Shown here piece after piece: positions 35,901-48,833 of a stretch of DNA of 64,000 nt. Source of the stretch: Typha latifolia (Eukaryota > Streptophyta > Magnoliopsida > Poales > Typhaceae); the NCBI GenBank assembly GCA_019914945.1, contig CM034101.1, forward strand, positions 14,147,188 through 14,211,187, written 5' to 3'. The stretch's first letter is position 1. Every line of letters begins with the position of its first letter. The translations under genes were made by a program, and so were the position numbers. A model generated the notes under the pieces. The model made no database searches. It saw only the letters and a list, made by a program, of their open reading frames with translations, and was not told the origin of the DNA.

Positions 35901-36072
35901 TACTTCTGAACAAATGCTAAGAATCAGTTTGCCTTCTCCCTTCTTGTGTTCTTTCCCTTTTGTCTTCTGATCTGAACCTAGGTACAAAGTTTTAGTCTTG
36001 TTAATGAACCTTCTCAATTTCCTTTGAGTTGGATCGTTACAGTTGACTTTCTTTATTTTTATCTAGAAATAG
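32978..36072. other. intergenic or upstream DNA before the PsbQ-like exons
   Basis: The left part holds the Lunapark 3' UTR (to about 33500). I searched the rest for a transit-peptide exon for the PsbQ-like gene and found no convincing one. The best candidate is at about 34687-34759: an ATG-led basic and Ser/Leu-containing stretch ending in a consensus donor (ACCAAA|GTGAGT), but it does not resemble known PsbQ-like N-termini. Confidence 0.45.
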
Positions 36073-37330
36073 GCACACAAGGAGGCAAGAGCAATGGAAG
36101 GGATGCAGTGGAAGGGATGCGTTTGTCGAATAAGGAAGTGCATGTTCGACTTTATATCGATGGAGGATGATCTGATCGACGACGATGAGGATTCATGGGA
36201 TCTAATCGGAAGAGAACTCCGTCTCAAGGCCACCTTCTTGTATTGTGATCTCAACCAGGTTATTTCAAATGCAAGAGATGCAGATAAAAAGTCTCTCACT
36301 GACCTGGCCAACAAGCTCTTCTACTTCATGGAAGAGGTAACAATGCATTTCTCTCTCTCTCTCTCTCTCTCTTCTTGCAAGTAAAACTGTATATTCTTTT
36401 TTTACTCTATGAAAATCACTAGATAGAAAAAAAAACTGTTGGCATTTCATATTTTGGAAATGTTCTAGTCTTCTCTTTCACATATTAAATACATGCACAA
36501 ATTGGAGTTATTTATTGCAGTCAATGTTTACTTAAGTACTTCTAGCAACTTGAATCAGTAATTTAAGGATCAGTAGATACTAGATAGTTGGCTTTTATCT
36601 AATTCAATTTCTTGAATGGGTGGATGTAAATATGTAGTCCCAATTAATAGTGTCCTGATGATGCTATTCTAATTGAGGTCTGATCCCCAATCTTTTCTCA
36701 ATAAATAAATAAATAAACAAACAAATAGTATCCTTCAGATACTTTTGTTTATTTATCATTGTTAATTACTGTTTCATGAAGCACCAAATTATCAATAAGA
36801 TCAAATTAACGGTAAGAATCCTAGAGGGGGCCTTTGGACCTCCTTGTTCTTTTTATTCAAGTCAACTTGGAGCAGCCTACAAAGACCAACCAGAGCTTTT
36901 CTATTCAGAAACTTAAAGCATATCTTCTCTCTGTAGAGTGGTTAGGTGCTTTTAATTGGACTTAGGCACAAGTCAACTGCATGCAATCTTCTCATAAACT
37001 ATGAGGATATCCTTTGTTAAGTTTGATATATTCTTGGTAACAACTCATCTTAGTGTGATTACTGAGATATTCACTATTTTATCAATACATCTGTATGTGA
37101 CATTACAAGCCGATGAATCAATCTGCTCATCGACCTTGTTAATTTATCATGATAAATCTGCCTTCATTTGACTATGTTGGTTTAATTTTGATTTACAGCT
37201 GCACTGTGCGGTGAAGAGTCGAAGCATTGCTCTAACGCAGGTTTGCTACAGCGATACGACTCATGTTCTTCAGGAAGTGATGGCTGCTCTCCTGCGTTCT
37301 GCTGATATGGGAAAGGAAGAGGAAAAATGA
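36073..37330 (+). CDS. PsbQ-like protein (PQL / NDH lumenal subunit family), 5' end not found
   Basis: PsbQ-like proteins are thylakoid-lumen four-helix bundles; several are subunits of the chloroplast NDH complex (PNSL2, PNSL3). Two exons are visible: 36073 (or Met at 36094) to 36336, and 37199-37330 ending in TGA. They give 124 residues from the Met. The helix motifs SWDLIGRELRLKATFLYCDL, LTDLANKLFYFMEE and HVLQEVMAALL are characteristic. An AG directly before 36073, in frame with the downstream codons, suggests this is an internal exon and that one carrying the transit peptide should lie upstream. The usual family length is about 190-230 residues. Either exon 1 is far upstream or the copy is 5'-truncated. 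Closest to the PQL3/PNSL3 type from memory. Confidence 0.7.
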
Positions 37331-38810
37331 AGTATCTCGTTAGCTGCATGTTTTCTTGACAGAAAAAGAAGCTGTGGGCCAAACTTCATGTGAAATATCT
37401 TGGTAGCTAATATGTAAATAGCTTAATTGGGGGCTCAGAATTGAACAAAAGAGGGAATTGTTTACCCTTTTATGCTCACAATCTTGTCCTTTTCCCCTGT
37501 ACATCTCAAAGGTGGCTGATAATTTAATCCTTCCATGGCATCAAGTTGGATATTTGAGTGTAACATATGAAAACAGAGTAGGCTATGACTCGGCTAGAAG
37601 GTACTCCAATGTGACAGTAGCACCTCAGGTAGCTTGCAATTAAAACTTTTCGTTAATACCCTTTCTCATCAAGTTAATCCATAACTAGATTTAGTACGAA
37701 AACAGTTTACATCTTCATATTTAATAATACCAAAAATTGCCCTTTTAAACTACCTATTGCAATCTCAAGAATCAAATATGATGCTTGGGGACTACTGAAG
37801 ATTATTTATGACAAACGGCTAAAAGGTGTCATATCCGAAGCTGTTCGCTTTCAACCTAGATTTGTCATTCTAGACTTGAAGAAGCAGAGGATGGATTAAA
37901 GACTGATGTACTCTCATATATTTAAAGTCATGGTAAGGTAGCTCTCTTCAATCTCTTCAATGATGTCTTCTATGTAAGCTGTCCTTCCATCAATAAAAGT
38001 CTGCAGTCTATACAATAAATTCAAAGAAAATTACGATTTTTTTTACAAGATATTTCTGGGTGTGTTTCTTTCTGAATCTGTTGCATTCTGATTATGTTGC
38101 AAGAGAGGACAGCATTTGAGTATAAGAATGGTCTGACAGAATAATTAGAACTATTGGCGAGATTCTCACTAGAATCTCATAGGTTACAATGCTCAAATTC
38201 ATCAAGAACAAGGAAGAAATATTATAGAGTGGAATAAAAAGGAAGACAGACAGAACCAGGAGAAATACTAATTGCATAGCAGATATATCAACAGATATAT
38301 CGTTCACAAGTAATTTGGTTTTAGGACTAGAACTTTATAAACTACAACTCTGTCCTGAGGAAAAAGGACATCATGTAAAAGTAAAAGAATCATTTATCTG
38401 CCAGAACCTAACACTGTAGTTGAAGTACCCACTCTATGAACTATGAACTATGAACTATGAAGCATCTACAGAGAGGCTTTAGAGAAAAGCACAGCAGGCC
38501 TCCTCTGGTTATACGCAAAGCATACTTGATTGCCACAATTTTAGTCAGCTCCTTGGTCTCCTCCTTCAAGATGGAATTTTTGAACTCTTCTTGAAGGGCC
38601 AGAAAAACGAGGACATTCCGATGCACGATGCTCCTGCCGCGGTGTAGTCCAGAGTGAGAGAACCAGAAAGAGAGAGAGAGATATAGATAGATGTATGCCA
38701 GTGGAGTGGTTTCTGTAACTCTCAGTGTTACCACATGTGACACCCTCTATTTGTACATTCACAAATGAAGATTGTGTAATTACAAAGTACTACTCTCTTC
38801 CCACATTAAA
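37331..38810. other. convergent intergenic DNA between PsbQ-like and DUF3755 genes
   Basis: Holds the 3' UTRs of both convergent genes. No gene recognised. A short tandem CTATGAA repeat lies at about 38434-38460 and a GAGA tract near 38670. Confidence 0.5.
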
Positions 38811-41800
38811 TCACCAGCATCTTGGTTCGTCCTTCGGATGACTGCTGCCAAGTGCATGAGCCTTCAAAAGGTAATGGATATCAAAAATAAATCGGAGAAA
38901 GTTGATACTTCAAGATAATATCACTGAGAAAATAAATAGGGTTAACGAGTCAACAAAGTCGGAGACAGATTAATAGATTAGAAATTCACAAATTATACTG
39001 ATTTCAAAAGGAGCATCATCAAACAAATTATCTAATACATTACATTCTAAGACAAACTAATTATAAGGGATAAAATCTCAAGCGACATGTTTGGTTTCAG
39101 AGCACCCTGCTAATAGTAGTAATTTATATGTCTCAACTAAGCTACCAAGCTACTTTTAAATTTGAGTTCAAACAATTTTGTCTATATGCTGTATGGTCAA
39201 GAGAGTTCAGCTTTATGAAGTGTGTTCTGTTCATTACTCTTGGATCAATAAGAACTGACCAACATATGGAATCAAACAGAGTAATATTGAAGAAAGCAGA
39301 ACAGAAAACAAACAGGACTTACCATTGGGGCACTGATCATTAAGGAATCAACAAGTTTCTCATTCATTGTGACAGGCAAAGGAGGCATCCTACTCATAAT
39401 ACCAGGCATTTGACTCATGCTGCTTTAAAAAAAAAAAAAAAAATTGTTTAGAATTACATGAATACCAACTGACTATTCACTATCATAACTTGTAGAATAA
39501 TGGTTTACCCATCCAGAGTAGCTGTGATATTGTTTCTTACACGATTGAAGAGATCAATGTTGTTAAGTACCTGGCAAAAAAAATGAAAGGTCTAAAGTGG
39601 AAATCACAAACTAAGTATATATTTTTTTACTGAAAACCAACATCAAAGTGCCAAGAAATTAAGAACATAGAAAGAGAGACTCAAGTTGACATGATATCTC
39701 CGAAAATATTTGTCTTCAAAGAAAAATAAATCATCGAACCAGATAGTTAAGATTTATCAGTAAATGAGATAGAAACCAGAAAGTGGTGCAAGAACCACTC
39801 TACTCACAAGCAAATCTATTGGATGTACTAGTAAATGTTTTTAATTTCACAATTCACATGATAATGAGAATTTCTGTATTTTTGACCGCTTGCCCTTCCT
39901 AAAAGGTTTTCAATTCTCCATTCCATATGGCGTTGTTTGGTTTGAGACTAAGCCTTGAACTCGATTAGTTAGTCTTATTTCTTAGTTTTGATATTTTGAA
40001 GAGTAAACTTAATTAGACATGAAAAAGATAAAAATATGTTTGGTTACTGAACCAAGTTAGAGGTCCCTTAAGTTCAAAGGGGTCCCTAAACTCAAAGCAA
40101 ATATTGTTTTTATAGAAAAAGTGAACTAGAAATGTCAAACCTCCTTTTAATTATTTATAGCATTGTACTTTACCTTCTTGAATCTTGGCTTTCAATTTAG
40201 ACACTTTGATTTCCAATGCAGAACTTGGACCATTAAGATTTTCCTGTTTCTCAAGGTTCTTGGTCTTATCTTGATTTTCAGAAAGTCTCTTTAATTTTTT
40301 GAAAAACTTTCTCAATTTTTTCACATATGATGAACTCAATCCCAGTCAGCACTGTGGCTAAATACATAACCAAACTTCTAAAAAGAACGCAATTTTCTGT
40401 TTAATGGTTCCCTGGACTGTTGTATGGGGAGATACGAGATAATCTCAAACACCATTTGACTGTAGAGTGACAAGGAGATATGAGATAATCTCAAAAGCCA
40501 TTTGACCGTAGAGTGACAAAGTCATCATATAGAAGTAATCAAGAAAAAATTGGTTAAAACAATGTCAACAAACAAACATCCACAAGAGTTTCATTAACAG
40601 GAAAAGATAACCTTACTAAAACTGTGGAATGGAAATTGAGAACTAGAGCGAAATAAGACAGTTGAAATTTTCAGTGTCATATATATATGTGTAGAAGACC
40701 ACTAAAGCATCACTACCTGATCCTCCATATGCTTGTAATGAAAAAGCACAACTTTATCTATTTTTATTAGATAGAGAGTTGATTTCTGCCAGTGTATCTA
40801 GATATTAGATGACTGCAAGAATAATAGAGAACATAAGAGTGTACAGCACATCTCAAACCGAAGTACAGTGAAGAAGCAAAGATACAAACCTGGAAAGTTT
40901 CAAGATTTGCTGAAATCTGATTAATAAGTTGGGAGTTTTCTTCTAATAGATGCCATGTTGCACTGTCAATCACTGGGGCTACAAGAATAAAGAGAAGAAA
41001 ACATTCATGGTAGAGACAAGCTAATGAAATACAATGGGGAAAACAAATTAGTCCAATCAGAGAATCTCTCCTATGAATGAATTCCTGTAAACTAAAACAA
41101 GGAAAGCCCATTCAGCTAAAGGAAATAGAAATTTATCAAACCAACATTTAAGCAAAATGAGTTTATGAGAACTCCTAAAATATTTCCAATTTAATAATAT
41201 AAACAAACAACTCATACTTTTGGTGAAATACACATATAGAAGGAAAGGGCTCTGATGAATATCACCCCCAAATGATGGGTAAAAGAGGTAAAGAAAGATG
41301 GACAACTTGTTATAGACAAAAATTGGCACTCATCAACTTCCAAAAGAAAAGAAAAATGTCAATTAAAAAAGGGCAAAATGGACAGAGAGAGAGATGCATC
41401 ACTGATAACATCACCATCCGATATATACTTAATTGTAATAAAAAATAAAGATAACATAACAAGAAACATTTGGTGGACATACAATTGAGATTCAACCAAT
41501 AACTATCTAAATATGTGATCTTCAAGAAAAAAGATACTATATAAGTCAACTGGATTCCTAGTTCTTACCAACAAAAATGCTTGAAATTCTTCTTAATTTA
41601 ATTAACAAGTTGTCAGCTATAGTCTATCTAGCTTAGTTGAGTTATATCCAACTTCCGTTCACTATATCATTTACTAAAAGAGGAGACCAGACCTATAAGG
41701 AGGAAGTAAAGCACATAGAATGGAGGGTTGATCCTGAAAACAACATGAAGGGCACCATTGCAATTGTCATGAATCATGACCAATTATTAGATATTCAGTT

Positions 41801-44800
41801 CAATGCAAGAAATAAATTATGGTGTCCAACTTCTACTTTAAAAAGCATCTCTTCCTTATATTTTCTTTGTACACTACTCTCATGGTGAAGTAGAAGGTAT
41901 ATTCTCAGGGAACTCAGCAAAGTACCATATAAGTTACAAGCCTACAAGACAACAACAACCATTACCATGGCAACAACAGAGCTTTATGTAAGTATAACTC
42001 AGGCTGGCTTTACCATGCAGTTCCATTCACAACATTTAATCCTTCTTAATCCAATTACAGTCAAAACTGAGAATTGCCTCATTATGTGTACAATTAGATT
42101 GTTTGAATATGAAATCTGTTGGGTAACACACCATGTTGATGGCAACAAAAAGCATTCTCATGAATAAAATTGGGTTAATTTCCTAGTTAAAATATCTATG
42201 TAAATCACCTCTTCTTGTTCATGGTACTGTAGAATTGATGTCCTACATGTGAGAAATACAAATAGCAAGGATTAGGAAAGTTCATGTACGATTAGATTCA
42301 ATTTTGAAAAAGTAAAACTAATACAGTTCCCTCCATATCATAAAACGTTGTGCTGAATCACCACACTCAATGTGTTGAACACAATTAAATATAAAGAAAA
42401 AAAATGTAGAAAACTTGGTTTTGGAATTATAAGGGGAATGACTGAGTATTCTGTTTTTTCAAGGCTCTACCCTTTTCTTACAATGAGAATCCAATTCATG
42501 TCCACAATAAAAAAAAAATCATCTCCGCATGGAAGGCCATTCTGACACGCTGGCAATCTTTTTCTCATATCCATTCTGAACAAGAACTTGTACACTAGAT
42601 AACCTAATATAGTTAAGAATGATCTAGATGATATAGTTTAGGTATAATGCATACCCTATTAAGGAATAGGGTCATTACTGAAACAACCATTGATTGTTTA
42701 AAAAGAAAAAGATTGCCATCAGAATTTACAAAAATGTTGACCACTGAGCCACTATATCCTCTTTATTCTTTCCGCTTTCACTTTGTTCAGTATGTTCAGT
42801 TCATAATTGTACTCGTCAATCTCTTCACAAGAAAACATCCAAAATAAATTCGAAAGAGTAATCTGTAAATCCACAGTAGACTCACCACAAACTCATCTAA
42901 CTAAGACATAACATCTATATTGTGGTAAATGGTTATAACCCTGCCAATCTTGAGAACCAACCTGAACTAAAAGAGGCAATTTACTTCTCATAATTAAGTT
43001 TTGGACGTCCATTTACCATACAAGAGAATATGATTTATATTTATAAGAAGTAAATACTAGTAACTACACCAAGTTACATAATATCATACTTGTACATGAA
43101 GTTCAAAGAAAGAACACTTTCAAAAATAAGATCAAGTGAAAATGATACGAACAAGAGAAAAAATAAGTATCAATGCTAAACCTAAATTAAGTATTATCCC
43201 AACTGAATAATTCCAAGAATGATTGACAGACCTTCATGTGCAAATTGATTGTTGTGGTTCACGTTAGGCATCATGACTGAATAGGAACCCTTATTTCTTT
43301 GCTGCAGTTGATTATTGACCCACAATGAAGAATCTGTGGTTATTTCCTGAAGAACAGCATCCATCATTAAAATAATGAATATCATTCACCAAACTAATTA
43401 GGTATGTCAGACCTTTCAACATACGAAGCCACATCAATCCTTTCAACAAATGTATGTAGTTCTTTGTTAGATGACTTAAGAGTATAATCTATGTATCTTT
43501 GGGTCCAAAAATTAAGTATAATACTTCTTTCACAGTAGTTATCACCTAGAAGAAAATATCATGCATGTAATCTTTCAGCAAAAAACAGAATTGCATCAAA
43601 TATCACATATAAATTCTTTGTGCAAATGTTTAAAAATTAAAATAATTCAGAATAGTCTTAATTTCCTCACAGAAAACTTGGAAAAGAACCAAGAATAGGA
43701 TAATACAGTTACAGATAGACCTCATGGAAAAATCAAAAGATAGCTGCATAAAACTTGAACAACTGTGTGGGAGAAGTTCAACAAAAATATCCACTGCAAG
43801 TAATATAAAAAAAAAAATCCAAACCTTAAAAAGTTTGTGGAAGAGAAAAGAACTGTTACCTTCCCATCTTTTAACTTCTTTCCTGCATAATATTCTTCAT
43901 GTTTTCGCCTTTTACCATTTTCCTTCTTCTATAAGGAAAACCAGAATTAGACCACAATTACAAGTATCACTAGCAAAGTAAGCAGTAGCAAATTTTACTA
44001 TGTTCAACTCTATGTATTCCTATCTGTAGTTTGTGCTTCAAAAGGGATCTGATGTGACCAAGAAAATAGAAATAAAAACAATTCATGTGCAGTCACAAAA
44101 TTAAAATAACAGAATCCTTCATCTGGTTTCTCCACATATAAAGAATTAACATATACAACCAAACATTGAAGAATTAGGCTAAATCAATCAAACAATACTT
44201 CCCAATGATCATCATGATAGACTCGTCTGAATTTCTGAAGAATTGTAAACCCAAAATAAGTTTGTACATCTCAGACATGATTCATACACAAGAATACCAG
44301 ATCCCTCCACAACCTTTCAATTTAAAAGAATATGATTATGCCTTCAAATTTGGAGGAAAACACACAAAAGACTACTAATTCTAAACCATTTTCAAGTACC
44401 CACGAAAATTTTCTCATAGTAAGTAGAGCCATTACTTAATCAATGAACCAAGAGATAGATTCATTATGGACATTGTGTAATAGAAACAGAGAAAAACATA
44501 CTGAAAAGCAAATAGACATCTAACTTTGCATAATAGACAAGCTATTCTAAGAGAAAATGACAGATATATCATCTTTAGAAAACAATTGCAAAGAAAATAA
44601 TTGATCAAATAATAGATGATAGTCAAATTCAAAAAAATGGAAGAAAAAAAATAAAGACAATCCTTTTTTATAGAAATAATCAGAGAAATTCCATTTGACT
44701 GACATGTGAAGTACTCACCATCATCCATTGGCACCTCATGGCAACATCCCTTACAGTCTTTTCAGGTAGTCTAGCTGCTATCTTGATATACTTCATGATG

Positions 44801-45737
44801 TTGGGCTCATTAGCAAATCTGAAAATTTCAGAGAAACAAGCAAGAGACAATGTAAACACGGTGATAATAGAGAGACATCCTTACAGATAAAAAATAGGAA
44901 AGATACTTTTATATATGCTAGCAAAACAAACAAGTAATGCAACGGACAGGCATCCCTTCTATCACTCAGAACTATAATACCTGTAACTATACATGCAACA
45001 AATTGTAGAGAAATAAGCAATGAAATGGATATGCATCCTTTCTACCACACAAAATATAAAACTTCAATTATGTGAGACAAATAGTTGAAAAAGTAAGAAA
45101 CATAGTCAGCTCAAACAAACTCAAAAGGTTTACAAAGCATTCTCTTCAGAAATGAGACACCACAACAGCTATACATATATTATACAAATGAAACAGCATA
45201 GGAAAGGAACATCTTTTCACCATAAGGTCCAGATGGACCAGATTGCATCACAAATGAGACAATATTGAAAGTACCATATACAGATCTCAAAATAAGCAAG
45301 AGGAGGCATCAGAACTAAACAGGTATCTTTTATGTAACAAAAAGATATTCAACCATACATTAGAGTACGGGATTCCAAACATTTGGCATGATGAACAAGA
45401 AATTAACATACTTGTCAAGGCCATCCCTCAACACCGCTAGTTCTTGATAGGACCAATGCACTGCCAACGTTGACCCTTGCTTGACACCATGCACCGGCTC
45501 AATAAATCCATTGCTGGAAGAATTACATTGCTGAATCATCAATGCAGGGTTGTTCATCATCGCAGCATTCCCTGGTAGGACCAAACCAGGAATCCCGTTA
45601 ACCTCACTAGAACTGCTTGTGCTCCCTGGAATGACTCCTGCACTGCTGTTGACCGCCCCCGACTGGAAGGAAACCACGCGTTGATTGCAGAAGGACTGAG
45701 GGAAGACCCCAAAATTCATGTTATGATCTGCAGCCAT
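38811..45737 (-). CDS. DUF3755 / SANT-like domain protein
   Basis: A plant-specific nuclear protein family (Arabidopsis At3g07565 type) with a Myb/SANT-like helix region and a C-terminal DUF3755 segment; the biochemical role is not established. Eight coding exons join in frame: 45737-45412, 44818-44719, 43928-43860, 43346-43232, 40978-40890, 39570-39509, 39419-39323 and 38861-38811, giving 302 residues. The N-terminus MAADHNMNFG and VVSFQSGAV are family-typical. The SANT-like part is about residues 94-142 (HWSYQELAVLRDGL, MKYIKIAARLPEKTVRDVA, RCQWM). A basic patch follows (KRRKHEEYYAGKKLKD). DUF3755 covers ATWHLLEENSQLINQISANL to the GIMSRMPPLPV motif. The protein ends in DEPRCW. The ATG abuts an acceptor, so the leader is spliced, with a likely leader exon from 46457 to about 46640. 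Confidence 0.92.
40429..40520. repeat. 46-bp tandem duplication in an intron of the DUF3755 gene
   Basis: Two adjacent 46-base copies start at 40429 and 40475. Each contains GAGATA(C/T)GAGATAATCTC and CATTTGAC(T/C)GTAGAGTGAC. They differ at a few positions. Confidence 0.85.
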
Positions 45738-46456
45738 CTGCGCACACGAAGAATTTCCCAACCAAGTAGACTTGGAAGTTTCTGGGAGTCTTGGACACCA
45801 AAAATTAATACTCTTCTATGAACCTTCCGAACCTTGCATCACATCTGATAACGGAATCCTCGTATGATCTTGAAAACTTCCACTCCAGAGCTTCGAGAAT
45901 TAAAGTAAGTGATCATTGCTTCCAACCAAAGTGCAACCAAAATTGCCCTAATAGTTCAAGATGGCAGAAGTCCAAAGGTAGAACTTGAATAGGCATCCAA
46001 ATATGTAAGGTCTGTTCTTTCTAGTCCTAACAAAACAATAAAAAGAAAGTTCCACCATTAAAAATCTCCTTCGGAAAGGAAAAACAGAACAGCAACAAAA
46101 AAGAGCACAATAGCGCAAAAACCAATCGAGATCACATTAAAGAAAATCAATCTTTCAGTTCAAACCAAACTCAACACGAAAGAAGTGCACAATCACGCGT
46201 ACAAAACATCAAAATCACGTCCAAAAGACAATCCTTTCCGCTTCAAGCAAAACCCAATTCAACGTCACATTCAAAGATCAATCTTTTTCAGTTTCCACCA
46301 AAACTCAGTTCGAAATCACGGTCAAAAAGCAATCTTTTCCTGCTTCAACCAAAACCCAATTCGAAATCTCACATGAAAACGCAAAAAGTCCTAAAAGAAA
46401 TATGTAAACTACTACAGATAACAAAAGCAAGCCAATTCAGAGGGAGGGATACAAAC

Positions 46457-46650
46457 CGGGCAATCCCCGTAGTTCTCTTCTCAGATAGCAAACACCCAAA
46501 ACTCCAACAAGATTCTTCTAGCTCTCTCTCTATCTCTCTCTTCTTCTTCTTCTTCTTCTTCACCCACTTTTGTTCTGATGGTGCCGCCCACCTTTCTACT
46601 CTCCAATTGGAAGGAGAGAAAGGGAAAAAGGAGTTCCGCACCCTTTTCAA
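46457..46650 (-). other. probable leader exon of the DUF3755 gene
   Basis: A donor on the minus strand at 46457/46456 (GCCCG|GTTTGT) matches the acceptor just before the ATG at 45737. The exon includes the CTT/GAA simple repeat at 46529-46562, so the leader would carry a GAA-rich tract. Confidence 0.4.
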
Positions 46651-48150
46651 TAAGTAGTAATAACTAGAACGAACCGAGAAAGAGGAGAGATCTCTCGGAA
46701 TTCAGCGAAATAGTGCGAGTCCCAATACGTCAGTTATTGTCGATCCTTCTTCAACTTTTTCCTTCTTTTCCTCTTAAATCGTCCGCAATTATGATTCTTT
46801 TACCCCCTTCCATCCGAAAACCCACCGAAACCCAGATCAAATGCTCCCCTTTTTTCAAAAAAATAAAGAGGTTATTAGTGTTTCGCCTTTTCTTTAAGTT
46901 TTTCGGATTTATAATCGCAAGTGGGTCGAGTGCCCATTCCTGTTCCACTATCAAATTCTCCTCCTCTGGCACCAGGTGATTCGACCCCGTTGCCTTAGGG
47001 AATTACGAGAGTACCATTTGGCGGCGAGAAATTTTTTAAGGTGCATCCTCTCCACCCACTCCTGATCGGAGTTATGAGTTTATTAAACGAATTAAAATGG
47101 TTAGGTTTTGAGAGTTCTTGAGGAATTGGGCTCCTTGATTTCACCGCTTAGTTGTGGGCTATTTGATGCGATTTGATTCCTATACAGTTATTGATTAGCT
47201 AAAGGATGAAATCCACCATCAACTGCGAGAAAAAGAAAAGGAATCTCTCTTTAGATTGGATTGGATTACAGCTTTGGAATACAAATTAAGCTGCAATCGG
47301 AGTTGTTCTCGATTGGTTGAGACTGTAAAAATCTAGAATGAGCAAGAGCATGCTTGCAAATGGATCAAGATAAGTTGGTCATAATGAATTGAATTCTCCC
47401 ACTCTCCCAGTAATGTGTCCTCTTTGATATATAATATACTTAGTCCGCAATATTTCAAATAATTAGATTAAATAACTGAGTTAACTTTCCTAATAAAATC
47501 AGCCGCAACAACAACAGATTAAATTCAATCATACCACACAAAACGTAATTTTGTCGTCCCAAAAATATACTCTTTTCTCATATTTATATACACTTATGTT
47601 AATGATCAGCTAAATTCTATCATCTCATGTCCGTCTTCAAGGCATCAAGTTTATTAACTTCCAACTCCTAAAGTTTGTTAAAGAAAAAAAATAAAATTAT
47701 GTCTATAGTGGGAGCTGACTTCAGTTCTGAGGAGGATCCAATCATGTATCAAGCTAAATTTGGACTGACTTAAATCTAAAGTGCAACTCCGTGAAGAAAT
47801 ATATATATATATATATATAAAAGTAAGTTAAAAGTGTTATAAATAAATAAAAAGATTGGCCAAAATAGCAAATAAAACAAGAACGTGCAAGCTCACGAAT
47901 TGTACCTTTTTGAGAATAAATAATGTATTTAATGTGTACTTCACCTACATAATTGTACACACCCAAACCTAAATACGATCTACATGGTTTAGCCCGGTAA
48001 TTTCTAACTCTTTTAATAGTGAAAAAGGTGGTAATTTTACCTTTTCTTTTTTAATAAGATCCTATTATGTACGTGCATCTCGAGGCGCAGACCTTTATCC
48101 ATATTACATCCAGTCCTCACTAGCAACAATAATACACACCAAACGCCCGT
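46651..48150. other. upstream and intergenic DNA
   Basis: The left part is the promoter side of the DUF3755 gene. It becomes AT-rich from 47300, with an AT microsatellite at 47799-47819. No gene recognised. Confidence 0.5.
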
Positions 48151-48600
48151 ACGAGATCGACGTCACCATTGTACCAGATCCGGCCGCCTAATACGACAGA
48201 TCACGGCGCATCGCGCTATCGAAACGCTGCACGACTTCGGTTCGTGCTAACCTGCGCCTCGTACGCGTGTCGACCAGACGACCTCCCCACGTCATCCGGA
48301 GTCGTTCTTATTTTCGAAAGACGTGGGCGATTCGTGGAGGCGGGCAGCGCGGGTTCCAGAATCCAGCGCGTCAGGGGTGGGGTGGGCCGTAGGGGAGTGG
48401 ATTGGATAGTGGCAGGGTTGACCATCTACAGATTGACTCGTGGCGGCCGCTGATTAGCTGAAATGGAGCGGCCGAGGGGGGGGGGGGAGGGGGAAACGAA
48501 ACGGAATCGAAACGAATAGTTAGTGCGCCCCTTGGGCCCAATGGGAATAACGGCATGGGGGCCCACAGATGTTTTTCAGATGTAAATTTTCTCAAAGAGT
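48151..48600. promoter_or_regulatory. GC-rich, promoter-like island without an assignable gene
   Basis: About 450 bases dense in CG dinucleotides in otherwise AT-rich DNA. It contains GACGTCAC at about 48160 and CCACGTCATC at about 48287 (ACGT-core, bZIP-type words). It also has TTGGGCCCAATGGG at about 48534 and GGGGCCCACAG at about 48558 (GGGCCCA, TCP site-II type words), and GCGGCCGC at about 48443. Open frames here overlap on both strands and resemble nothing. Its character is that of a plant core promoter or CpG island, but no coding exon was found on either side. Confidence 0.45.
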
Positions 48601-48634
48601 TTATTTTGAGAAGGGGTGGAATTTTATGACGTGT

Positions 48635-48777
48635 CCTCTCTCTCCCCCTCTCTCTCTCTCTCTCTAGGTTAAAGACAAAGACATATCTGTAGCTAGTCAG
48701 ACTCCATGTTAATCTACTTGTTGTAAAGGAAGAGCACCACGGTTAGAAGAGTCAAAACAAGAGCTATATATATATGG

Positions 48778-48831
<54 letters not shown>
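48635..48831. repeat. compound microsatellite (CT)n, (TA)n, (GA)n
   Basis: A CT tract lies at about 48635-48665, TA repeats at 48764-48800 (one interruption) and a pure GA run at 48801-48831 directly joined to the TA run. It follows the GC-rich island. Confidence 0.95.

Positions 48832-48833
<2 letters not shown>

Noticed and set aside
40151..40339. 62-codon Lys-rich minus-strand frame in a DUF3755-gene intron
   Set aside because: It looks like a charged coiled-coil but lacks a splice acceptor and donor in the right phase to join the neighbouring exons, which already connect to each other in frame.
48169..48595. Frames in the GC-rich island at 48.2-48.6 kb
   Set aside because: Overlapping open frames on both strands are expected in GC-rich DNA with few stops. 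The products are Arg/Pro-rich with no family features.
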